Assembly: GCF_000786695.1 (NCBI RefSeq)
Contig: NZ_CP009962.1
Span: 5,270,001 to 5,334,000 of the forward strand
Source: Collimonas arenae
Lineage (GTDB): Bacteria; Pseudomonadota; Gammaproteobacteria; Burkholderiales; Burkholderiaceae_D
DNA: 64,000 nt
Direction of reading: 5' to 3'
The notes under the pieces: model-generated
Database searches by the model: none
Seen by the model: the letters and a program-made list of their open reading frames with translations, nothing else
Told to the model about the DNA's origin: nothing
Shown: positions 45,496 through 54,644 of the stretch, one piece after another
Layout: each line of letters starts with the position of its first letter
Numbering within the stretch: the stretch's first letter is position 1
Translations under genes and position numbers: made by a program

Positions 45496-45909
45496 ATGAA
45501 CAAGCGCACAGTTCTCGCACTAACCGCCTTGATCGCCGCCGCATTGACGTTCAACGCCAATGCAGCTCCCACTCCGATCACGAAAGGCGTAGCCACCTAC
45601 ATGTCTGGCGGCATCGGTCTGGATGAATCGACTCTGATACAGCAAGAGGCGAAAAACTATCCACTGGAACTGGAATTCCTCATCAAAGCTTCCCCGAAAG
45701 ACGAATATGCAGCCGACATCCACGTGAAAATCAGCGACGCAAGTAATAAAGTGGTGTTGGACGCCGTTTCCAAAGGGCCATTTTTCCTGGCAAAACTGCC
45801 AGCTGGCAGCTATCACCTGGAAGCAGCCAAGAATGGGCAAGTAAAAGATCATAAGATCGCCATCACGCCAGGATCGCACCAGCACATCATGTTCGAGTGG
45901 CAAGAATAA
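45496..45909 (+). CDS. Small exported protein with carboxypeptidase-regulatory-like fold
   Basis: A 137-residue precursor with a clear signal peptide ending NANA-AP near residue 22. The mature part has a beta-rich pattern (LEFLIKASPKDEYAADIHVKI, PAGSYHLEAAKNGQ) similar to carboxypeptidase regulatory or transthyretin-like domains. The start at 45496 is set by AGGAGGA 7 nt upstream. Likely periplasmic; function unknown. It stands alone between comM and the DUF3567 gene. Confidence 0.8.
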   Translation: MNKRTVLALTALIAAALTFNANAAPTPITKGVATYMSGGIGLDESTLIQQEAKNYPLELEFLIKASPKDEYAADIHVKISDASNKVVLDAVSKGPFFLAKLPAGSYHLEAAKNGQVKDHKIAITPGSHQHIMFEWQE

Positions 45910-46207
45910 TGTAGCGTTAGCGGGCAACATTAGGTGACGCTATTGGCCTGCGCCCAGTGATATATAAATATTAAATACACTCTTAGAAGAAATACATTGC
46001 CTTGATAAGTATTTAGCACGTGACAAAAATAACCTGTGGCGTACTATGTAATTGAAACAAGCGCAAAATTTCTTTTACCACTGAAATATGTCTGTCTGAA
46101 AAGAAACATATCGATCAGAAAAGGAGTTGAGAAATAATATTTTCACTTGCTGGCTTGAAAACTGCTTACTCGATCATTACCTTCTGTTCTAACTACCGGG
46201 AGCGCAT

Positions 46208-46465
46208 ATGAACCTGATTTATAACAGTGACCAATACAGCGTCGTCGAATTTGGTGCCGATGAACAACGCGAAGCTTTGCGTTTCGGCGGCTACGAAATC
46301 GTCGATAAATCGTTCAAGCGCGAGATTTTTATTGCTGGTGCCTTGGCTGAATTTTTCCGTAAAGGGGTCGAAGATCTGATTGCGACCGAGCCGAGCATCG
46401 AGGATATCGATGCTTTCCTGGGTAACTATGACTCGATGATGAGTCAGCCCGTCACTTTGCAATAA
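46208..46465 (+). CDS. DUF3567 (BTH_I0359-family) protein
   Basis: An 85-residue acidic protein, VVEFGADEQREALRFGGYEIVDKSFKREIFIAGALAEFFRKGV, which is the DUF3567 pattern restricted to Betaproteobacteria. Function unknown. GGGAG precedes the ATG. The 300 bases upstream (45910-46207) are A+T-rich and hold no gene that I can see. Confidence 0.9.
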   Translation: MNLIYNSDQYSVVEFGADEQREALRFGGYEIVDKSFKREIFIAGALAEFFRKGVEDLIATEPSIEDIDAFLGNYDSMMSQPVTLQ

Positions 46466-46543
46466 CCCTTACTTCCAACACGTCCCTTCACCCGATGTTG
46501 CCGAAAATCACGGCAATAACGGGCTGGTTGGGATAATTAATTT

Positions 46544-46642
46544 GGACTTACGCAAAATTTCGCCAGCAAGGCATGCCGACGAAGATAGTACGAAGATACA
46601 GCTAGGAGGCATAACGCCGCTGGCGGAATTTTGCGTCAGTCC
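46544..46642. repeat. Palindromic repeat, S family
   Basis: The arms GGACTTACGCAAAATTTCGCC and GGCGGAATTTTGCGTCAGTCC are near-perfect inverted repeats, unrelated to the R-family arms. The interior GCCGACGAAGATAGTACGAA GATACAGCTAGGAGG closely matches the R-family core. About 99 bp. Confidence 0.88.
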
Positions 46643-46690
46643 TATTAATGTATATTGCCGTACCTTTTAGATTTCTTCCGGTACGTCGAC

Positions 46691-47380
46691 ATGTACGCCA
46701 ATTCCAGCCCGATTCACAGTGCCCAGAGCGGCATTCACGACCAGCTTGCGGCTACCGTCGCCAAGCACGCCTCGCATACATTTCAAAAGCCGGTCAGTGC
46801 CTATAACCAAAGTGCGTTCGACGACAGCATTGCCGCCTGGCGCGCCGCCGGCAGTGCACCGCTGATCCTCGATGCGGGTTGCGGCGTCGGTCTCTCGACC
46901 ATGTACCTGGCGGCACGTTATCCGGATCATTTTGTGATCGGGGTCGACCAGTCCGCCGACCGGGTTGGCCGCAACACGCTATGGCCGGGGCTGGCAGCGC
47001 TGCCGCACAACTTCATCCGTATTCGCGCCGACCTGGTGGATTACTGGCGATTGCTGCTGGCGGCGCAGGTTTTTCCGGCGCGCCATTATCTGCTGTATCC
47101 GAATCCATGGCCGAAAATCGGCCAGCTCAGCCGGCGCTGGCATGGCCATCCAGTGTTTCCGACGATCGTCGCGCTGGGAGGTATCCTGGAGTGCCGCAGC
47201 AACTGGCAGATTTATGTCGAGGAATGCGCCAGCGCCCTGCGCCAGTTGAGCGGCTTGACTGTTGATTGCGAGGCTTATCGGCCAGAACTTCCGATAACGC
47301 CGTTTGAAAGCAAATATCTGGCGTCAGGCCATCAGCTGTGGCGTTGTCAGGTCAATCTCGGATCAGCGCCAGGCGCCTGA
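46691..47380 (+). CDS. TrmB-like SAM-dependent methyltransferase
   Basis: A 229-residue protein. The SAM motif is LILDAGCGVGLSTMYLAARYP near residue 60. HYLLYPNPWPKIGQLSRRWHG near residue 145 corresponds to the TrmB motif for tRNA guanine-46 N7 methylation, but the basic cluster differs and there is an N-terminal extension. It may be a second TrmB-type enzyme with another substrate. The start ATG at 46691 is uncertain; an in-frame start at 46655 exists. Confidence 0.8.
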   Translation: MYANSSPIHSAQSGIHDQLAATVAKHASHTFQKPVSAYNQSAFDDSIAAWRAAGSAPLILDAGCGVGLSTMYLAARYPDHFVIGVDQSADRVGRNTLWPGLAALPHNFIRIRADLVDYWRLLLAAQVFPARHYLLYPNPWPKIGQLSRRWHGHPVFPTIVALGGILECRSNWQIYVEECASALRQLSGLTVDCEAYRPELPITPFESKYLASGHQLWRCQVNLGSAPGA

Positions 47381-47385
47381 AAAGA

Positions 47386-47424
47386 AAAAGCCCCGCAAAC
47401 CTGAACGGCTTGCGGGGCTTTTTT
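47386..47424. terminator. Intrinsic terminator
   Basis: AAGCCCCGCAA and TTGCGGGGCTT form an 11-bp hairpin, preceded by A and followed by T runs, so it serves both the methyltransferase gene and the convergent kup gene. Confidence 0.9.
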
Positions 47425-47431
47425 CGGCATT

Positions 47432-49333
47432 TTAAATTTCGACCTTGGTTCCCAGTTCCACTACACGGTTGATCGGGATATGGAAAAAGTCGGACGGCTT
47501 GGCTGCGTTCTGATACATCCACGCGAACAGTTTTTCCCGCCACAGCTGCATACCCGGGATCTTGCTTGGGATCACCGTATCGCGCGCCAGGAAGAACGAC
47601 GTATCCATCACGTCGAATTCCAGGCCGAACTGCGCCGTCGCCAAGGCCATCACGGTTTGCACGTCAGGCGCTTCCTTGAACCCGAAGGCGGAGCGCAAGA
47701 CATACACCTCGCTGCCCAGTTCTTTCAAAGTCAGGCGCTTGCTGTCTTCAACGAAAGGCACGTCCCAGATACTGATCTTCAGGAAGAACACGCGCTTATG
47801 CAAGATGCGGTTGTGCTTCAGGTTATGCAGCAGGGCCACCGGCACGGTGGTTTTGTTACCGGTCATGAAAACAGCAGTGCCATCGACCCGATGCGGCGGA
47901 TGCGCCAGCAAGCCTTCAATGAAGGGCTCCAGCGGAATCCCTTCATCCTTGCTGCGCTCACGCAGCAGCATGCGACCGGCGTACCAGGTCATCAGCAGGA
48001 AGAAGGCGATGCCGCCAAGCAGCAATGGGAACCAGCCACCGTCGACGATCTTCAGCAGATTCGCGGCGAAGAACGCGAAATCGACAATGAAGAAAGCGCT
48101 GATGACCAACGCCACCAGAAAAGGATTCCACTTCCAGACCGTGCGCATGACGACCGCTGCCAGCACGGTGGTGATCAGCATGGTAGTCGTCACCGCCACG
48201 CCATAGGCTGCCGCCAGGTTATCGGATTTCTTGAAAGCCAGCACCACGCCCACCACCAGCAACAGCAGCATCCAGTTGATCACTGGCACATAGATCTGGC
48301 CGCGCTCATCTTCCGACGTGTGCAGGATGCGCATGCGCGGCACAAAGCCCAGCAGGATGGCCTGGCTGGTCAATGAGAACGCGCCGGAGATGACTGCCTG
48401 CGAAGCGATCACGGTGGCGGCGGTCGCCAGGATCACCATTGGCAACAGCAACGCGTCCGGCACCATCAGGTAGAACGGGTTCTGGATAGCCGCTGGATTG
48501 ATCAGCAAGTTTGCACCCTGGCCAAAGTAATTCAGCATCAGGCAAGGCATGACGGTAAACAGCCACGCAAAACGGATCGGACGGATGCCGAAGTGGCCCA
48601 TGTCAGCATACAGGGCTTCGGCGCCGGTCAGCACCAGCACTACCGAACCCAGCACCACGAATGCTTGCAACGCGTGTGTCTTCATGAAAGCAGCAGCGTA
48701 GTAAGGATTGATTGCAACCAGGATTTCCGGCGCCTTGAGGACGTTATAAACGCCCAGCAAACCCAGCGCGACAAACCACACAAACATGACCGGTCCAAAT
48801 AATTTACCGACCACCGTGGTGCCGTGCTTCTGGATCAAAAACAAGGCAATCAGAATAATGAGCGACAGCGGCAAGACAAAACGCGTCAATCCCGGCGTGG
48901 CGATTTCCAACCCTTCCACCGCCGACAGCACCGAGATAGCCGGCGTGATCACGACGTCGCCATAAAACATGCAGGCGCCGAAGACGCCCAGCATCATCAG
49001 CGTCTTGGCGCGTTTCGAACCGCTTGCGGCAGTACGCAGCGACAGGGCCATCAAGGCCAGCACGCCGCCTTCGCCGTTGTTATCGGCGCGCATGACGAAC
49101 AAGACGTACTTGAGCGAGACCACGATGGTGATCGCCCAGAACAGCATCGAGATAATCCCCAGCACGGCATCAGGTGTGAATGGAATCCCGTGATCAGTGC
49201 TAAAGCACTCTTTCAGCGCGTACAGCGGACTGGTGCCGATGTCGCCGAACACGATTCCCAAGGCAGCCAGCGTGATGATGTGTAGACGGGAAGACTTGAA
49301 TCCGGGGTGGTTGCTGGTTTGCGTTGTACTCAT
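47432..49333 (-). CDS. kup: Low-affinity potassium transporter Kup
   Basis: A 633-residue inner-membrane potassium-proton symporter. [19 protein letters not shown] near residue 25 is the Kup signature. About 12 membrane segments follow, with [15 protein letters not shown] near residue 245 and a C-terminal cytosolic domain of about 170 residues. The ATG at 49333 starts [15 protein letters not shown]. It stands as a single gene between two terminators or divergent units. Confidence 0.95.
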   Translation of the reverse strand: MSTTQTSNHPGFKSSRLHIITLAALGIVFGDIGTSPLYALKECFSTDHGIPFTPDAVLGIISMLFWAITIVVSLKYVLFVMRADNNGEGGVLALMALSLRTAASGSKRAKTLMMLGVFGACMFYGDVVITPAISVLSAVEGLEIATPGLTRFVLPLSLIILIALFLIQKHGTTVVGKLFGPVMFVWFVALGLLGVYNVLKAPEILVAINPYYAAAFMKTHALQAFVVLGSVVLVLTGAEALYADMGHFGIRPIRFAWLFTVMPCLMLNYFGQGANLLINPAAIQNPFYLMVPDALLLPMVILATAATVIASQAVISGAFSLTSQAILLGFVPRMRILHTSEDERGQIYVPVINWMLLLLVVGVVLAFKKSDNLAAAYGVAVTTTMLITTVLAAVVMRTVWKWNPFLVALVISAFFIVDFAFFAANLLKIVDGGWFPLLLGGIAFFLLMTWYAGRMLLRERSKDEGIPLEPFIEGLLAHPPHRVDGTAVFMTGNKTTVPVALLHNLKHNRILHKRVFFLKISIWDVPFVEDSKRLTLKELGSEVYVLRSAFGFKEAPDVQTVMALATAQFGLEFDVMDTSFFLARDTVIPSKIPGMQLWREKLFAWMYQNAAKPSDFFHIPINRVVELGTKVEI

Positions 49334-49632
49334 GTTCTCTCTCATCTTATTAGTAAGGGCAAGTATCGCTAAACACGTGACCCGCTTACTTCAATTTGAT
49401 TTCTTTCTTGAAACTGTTTGTCGCATTGCACAAGGAGGCGGATTTTACTATCGAACCTTGCGCGGAAACTAATTTGCCGTATAGCTGCCGTTGCTAAAAT
49501 ACATCCTCATCCAGGCATTTTTGTGCCTATATTTCTGCACCGGTCTTGTTGAAACCTTGCCCGCTTCAAAAGAGGTACAAACTTATCAATAACAAAAAAA
49601 CATGGAAAATATTAAAGACATCTTATCCCGCG

Positions 49633-50535
49633 TTACGCATCTTTCAAAGCTAACGCTCGCTCATACAAGGCATTTTTCTTTTGCCCGGTGATCTGCGCCG
49701 CCAACGCGGAAGCTTGCTTGATCGACAATTCCGCAAGCAATATTTGTAACACCCGCTCACCTTCGGCGCTGTCGTCGCGCGCTACCGGCGCCGCTTCGAC
49801 CAGCAGCACAAATTCGCCCTTCTGCCGGTTGGCGTCAGCCACCAGCCAGGCCGGCGCTTCGCCCAGCGCGCAACGGTGCACGCTCTCGAACAATTTGGTC
49901 AGCTCGCGCGCCAGCACCACCTGGCGCTCCGGCCCGAAGGCCTGCAACAGGGCATCGACGGTTTCAATAATGCGGTGCGGCGCTTCATACAGCACCAGCG
50001 TTGCACTGGCGCCCGCCAGTCCGGCCAGGATGATCTCGCGCTGACGCGCCTTGCTTGGCAAGAATCCAATGAACTGGAACTGGTCGTTGACCAGGCCGCT
50101 GACTGACAATGCCGTCACCGCCGCCGACGGCCCCGGCAACGGCAAGGCGCGCAACCCCGCCCTCAGCACCGCATCGACGATGCGGGCGCCAGGATCCGAC
50201 ACCGCCGGCGTGCCGGCATCGGACACCAGTGCGATACGCTCTCCTGCCTGCAAGCGGGCTACGATTTTTTCCGCAACTTCCCGCTCGTTGTGCTCGTGCG
50301 CCGCCAGCAAGGGCTTGGACAAGCCATAGCGGCCCAGCAAATGGGCGGTATTGCGCGTGTCTTCACAGGCCACGGCGTCGACCAGCGACAATACATGCAG
50401 GGCGCGCAGGCTGATATCGCAGACATTTCCGATCGGTGTGGCCAGCACATATAATGTTGAAGCTGGATACGCTTGCTGCGCCACCTCATCCAAAATTGCT
50501 GGGTTGATGAGGGCATTGGCAGATTGATGAGTCAT
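49633..50535 (-). CDS. rsmI: 16S rRNA cytidine-1402 2'-O-methyltransferase
   Basis: A 300-residue SAM-dependent methyltransferase of the tetrapyrrole-methylase fold. LYVLATPIGNVCDISLRAL near residue 28 and LVSDAGTPAVSDPGARIV near residue 102 are RsmI signatures. It is divergent from lpoA with only 12 bases between the two start codons, so each promoter must lie inside the other gene. In E. coli the same genes (yraL-yraM) are also divergent neighbours. Confidence 0.95.
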   Translation of the reverse strand: MTHQSANALINPAILDEVAQQAYPASTLYVLATPIGNVCDISLRALHVLSLVDAVACEDTRNTAHLLGRYGLSKPLLAAHEHNEREVAEKIVARLQAGERIALVSDAGTPAVSDPGARIVDAVLRAGLRALPLPGPSAAVTALSVSGLVNDQFQFIGFLPSKARQREIILAGLAGASATLVLYEAPHRIIETVDALLQAFGPERQVVLARELTKLFESVHRCALGEAPAWLVADANRQKGEFVLLVEAAPVARDDSAEGERVLQILLAELSIKQASALAAQITGQKKNALYERALALKDA

Positions 50536-50547
50536 TGGGAGTTATGA

Positions 50548-51699
50548 ATGTTATATAAATGGGCCAAGCTGGCGCTAGCGGCGGGTATCCTGTTGAACGG
50601 ATTGTGCCCGCCTGCGCTGGCAAACACAACCACCGGCGATGCCGCCAACGCGGACGCCGACGGCAATACCATTCCGCTGGCCAGCATCGCCTTATTGTTG
50701 CCTTTGCGCTCCAGTCCCTTGGGGGCGGCGGCCGATGCGGTGCGCAGCGGCTTTCTGAATGCCTACGAACGCGACAAGAGTGGTCTGGCGGTGACCGTGA
50801 TCGAAGCTGCCGATACCCCCAGCGACATGCTCGCCGCGTACAATGCCGCCAGCAAAAAATACGATATCCTGGTGGGACCGCTGTCGCGTACCGGCCTGAC
50901 CGCCATCATCCAGAACGGCAAAGTGGAAAAACCGACGATCGCCCTGACCCAGCCGGATTTCTCGGGCGGCAAGGATGCTGTTTTGCCGACACAGTTATTG
51001 CCCATCGGCCTGTCGATTGAAGCCGAGGCGCGCCAGGTCGCCAATTGGGTCGGCACCGATTACGCACCCGGCAAGGTACTGGTGCTGAGCACCAGTACCG
51101 CCTGGCAGAAACGGGTCGCCAGCGCTTTCGCGCAACAGATCCAAGGCAGTGGACTGCATGCCGAAGTAGTAACGCTCAGCCTGGAAAACGGCGTCTTCAA
51201 TGTCGATGCGCTGACCCAGTTGCAACAACGGGTCGAGGGCGAAATGCCGCGTTTGCTGTTTGCCGCACTGAATGCCGACCAGACCAAGCAGATACGCATC
51301 GCAATTGGCGACCAGACGCCGATCTTCGGAATTTCGCAGTTAAACCCGCTGACCCTCGGCGACAGCAATCCCGATCATCAAATCCCCGAACTGAATGGCG
51401 TACGGCTGGTGGACATTCCTTGGCAAGTACAGCCGGATAACCCTGCGGTGATGATTTACCCGCGTCATGAAGTGGCCGCCGATCAGCGCCGTAACGCCGA
51501 TATGGAACGCTTGTATGCACTCGGCATCGATGCTTTCCGCATCGCCCACGAAGTCGCCGCGCGCAATACCGTATTCCAGATCGACGGCGTCACCGGTAAA
51601 CTGAATGTCAATTTCGGCGCAGGCACACCCGGCTTTGAGCGGGTCGAACCGACGGCGGCATATCAGAACGGTATCGTCATGCCGCTCGACATCCCGTGA
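50548..51699 (+). CDS. lpoA: Penicillin-binding protein activator LpoA-like
   Basis: A 383-residue exported protein with a signal peptide ending near ALANTT. The mature part is a periplasmic-binding-like fold: IALLLPLRSSPLGAAADAVRSGFLNAYE, VGPLSRTGLTAII and ARQVANWVGTD. It corresponds to the C-terminal domain of E. coli LpoA, which activates PBP1A, but lacks the N-terminal helical-repeat domain and shows no lipobox cysteine. It may therefore be soluble in the periplasm. First gene of the lpoA-yraN-diaA-dolP row. Confidence 0.85.
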   Translation: MLYKWAKLALAAGILLNGLCPPALANTTTGDAANADADGNTIPLASIALLLPLRSSPLGAAADAVRSGFLNAYERDKSGLAVTVIEAADTPSDMLAAYNAASKKYDILVGPLSRTGLTAIIQNGKVEKPTIALTQPDFSGGKDAVLPTQLLPIGLSIEAEARQVANWVGTDYAPGKVLVLSTSTAWQKRVASAFAQQIQGSGLHAEVVTLSLENGVFNVDALTQLQQRVEGEMPRLLFAALNADQTKQIRIAIGDQTPIFGISQLNPLTLGDSNPDHQIPELNGVRLVDIPWQVQPDNPAVMIYPRHEVAADQRRNADMERLYALGIDAFRIAHEVAARNTVFQIDGVTGKLNVNFGAGTPGFERVEPTAAYQNGIVMPLDIP

Positions 51700-51718
51700 A
51701 AACAGGGCTGGCCAATTG

Positions 51719-52102
51719 ATGAGAATGCTCAAGACAATCTTCAGCAGCCAAACCAGCGGCAAATTGGCAGAAGACAAGGCGCTCATCTATTTGCAGCGGC
51801 AAGGACTTAAACTGGTCGAAAGAAATTTTCGTTGCAAGGGTGGCGAGATCGATTTGATCCTGTCCGAACCGGCAACGCATAAAGGCGCGCAGGAATTACT
51901 GGTATTTGTCGAAGTCAGGCAACGTAGCAACCCACGCTATGGCGGCGCAGCAGCCAGCGTGACGGCCGGCAAGCAGGCCAAGCTGATTCTCGCCGCGCAG
52001 GTTTTTCTGCAACGCTACCAGCATCCGCCTGCCTGCCGTTTCGACGTGCTGGCCATGAACGACCAAACCATCGACTGGATCAAACAGGCATTTGAAGCCT
52101 AG
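51719..52102 (+). CDS. yraN: YraN-family endonuclease-like protein
   Basis: A 127-residue protein of the UPF0102 family. KLAEDKALIYLQRQGLKLVERNFRCKGGEIDLIL and LVFVEVRQRSNPRYGG carry the Asp-Glu-x-Lys-like restriction-endonuclease fold residues. The start ATG at 51719 gives the usual N-terminus; the frame is open further upstream inside lpoA. The stop codon TAG is part of the left terminal inverted repeat of a palindromic element (52099-52366), so the element may have supplied the stop. Confidence 0.9.
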   Translation: MRMLKTIFSSQTSGKLAEDKALIYLQRQGLKLVERNFRCKGGEIDLILSEPATHKGAQELLVFVEVRQRSNPRYGGAAASVTAGKQAKLILAAQVFLQRYQHPPACRFDVLAMNDQTIDWIKQAFEA

Positions 52103-52366
52103 GGCCTGTTGACATATGATTTGGGAGATGCGTTCAAGTCAAACCGTGTGCTGGCAAGGCGCGTGGCTTGCTGGGGCTTCAGCCCCAGCAAGCCATGCAA
52201 CGCGGCCAGCGCACGGTTTGGCTTGAACCCTCCGGGAACGGCTGCAGGCGTCGCATGCCGTTGTTGCATCTCCTTGCCGTAGCACCGCTACGTCGCGTCG
52301 CTGCGCCTAGGCACGCAACGCCTGCCGCGCGTTCGCACTCCCAAATCATATGTCAACAGGCCCTAG
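52099..52366. repeat. Palindromic repeat, T family, with perfect 29-bp terminal inverted repeats
   Basis: Arms 52099-52127 and 52338-52366 are exact reverse complements over 29 bp (CTAGGGCCTGTTGACATATG type). CTAG at each end may be a target duplication. The interior of about 210 bp contains GGGGCTTCAGCCCC and a core with GTAGCGGTGCTAC at the place where the R family has GTACGAGTAGTAC. It fills most of the yraN-diaA space. Confidence 0.93.
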
Positions 52367-52408
52367 AGGCCGCTATAATCAGGACCAGAAACTGACTAAC
52401 CTGACTAA

Positions 52409-53729
<1,321 letters not shown>

Positions 53730-53827
53730 AAACAGCAGGTGAGCCGGGAGCGGCTTGCATTTCCTCAATTACTCAAGTAACGTTGCCGCTGAACAAATGT
53801 TCGGCGGCTTTTTTTTGGGGAAAAAAC

Positions 53828-54418
53828 ATGATCGGCTTCATCATCTTTCTGGCAATCGTGCTTGTCATCGTCTTTTGGATTGTCGGCATTTATAACGGTC
53901 TGGTGAGCTTTCGCAATCGCTTCAAGAACGCCTTTGCGCAGATCGACGTCCAGCTGAAACGGCGTTACGACCTGATTCCGAATCTGGTGGAAACTGCCAA
54001 AGGCTACATGAAACATGAGCGCGAAACACTGGAAGCAGTGATCTCGGCGCGCAACCAGGCGGTCACCGCAAACGCCAAAGTCGGCGGCAACGCTACTGAT
54101 GCTGCTGCAGTACAGCAGATGGCGGCCAGCGAAGGCGCGCTGAGCGCCAGCCTTGGCAAACTGTTCGCCTTATCGGAAGCCTATCCGGACCTGAAGGCTA
54201 ACCAGAACATGATGCAGCTCACGGAAGAGTTGACCGGCACCGAAAACAAGATCGGCTTCTCGCGCCAGGCATACAACGACAGCGTGATGGAATACAACAC
54301 GGCAATCGAACAGTTCCCGGGCTCGATCCTGGCGAATATGTTTGCGTTCAAGCCGGCTGAGTTGCTGCAAGCGACCGAAGCGCCGGAAGAACGCAAGGCA
54401 GTCAAGGTCACGTTTTAA
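53828..54418 (+). CDS. lemA: LemA-family protein
   Basis: A 196-residue protein with one N-terminal membrane segment (IIFLAIVLVIVFWIVGIYNGL) and a helical domain. FRNRFKNAFAQIDVQLKRRYDLIPNLVETAKGYMKHERE is the LemA signature. The start ATG at 53828 has GGGG upstream; the open frame begins earlier. LemA is commonly next to an M48 peptidase gene, as here; the pair is separated by a palindromic repeat at 54425-54608. Confidence 0.93.
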   Translation: MIGFIIFLAIVLVIVFWIVGIYNGLVSFRNRFKNAFAQIDVQLKRRYDLIPNLVETAKGYMKHERETLEAVISARNQAVTANAKVGGNATDAAAVQQMAASEGALSASLGKLFALSEAYPDLKANQNMMQLTEELTGTENKIGFSRQAYNDSVMEYNTAIEQFPGSILANMFAFKPAELLQATEAPEERKAVKVTF

Positions 54419-54424
54419 GGTCTT

Positions 54425-54608
54425 TAGAGGCTGTTGCAAACACACCTGGCGTTGTTGCCCTTGCAGGGCGCGCCCGGGCTTGCAAGCCCGGGCCGTTCCG
54501 CAGACAGACGACAGTGTCGCCTGAAACCCCTGCTACACCCTCCTAGCCGTATTACTCGTACTGTCTTCGTCGGAGCGCCTAGCCATCTGTGTTTGCAACA
54601 ACCTCTTA
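54425..54608. repeat. Palindromic MITE-like repeat, R family, long form, inverted orientation
   Basis: Arms GAGGCTGTTGCAAACACA and TGTGTTTGCAACAACCTC flanked by TTA on both sides. It is the reverse of the copies at 29921 and 43283: the GGGCTTGCAAGCCC hairpin comes first and the GTACTGTCTTCGTCGG core later. About 184 bp, between lemA and the M48 peptidase gene. Confidence 0.92.
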
Positions 54609-54644
54609 GTTAAATTTGACAAAGCCTTTGACTGAACCGTCTAC

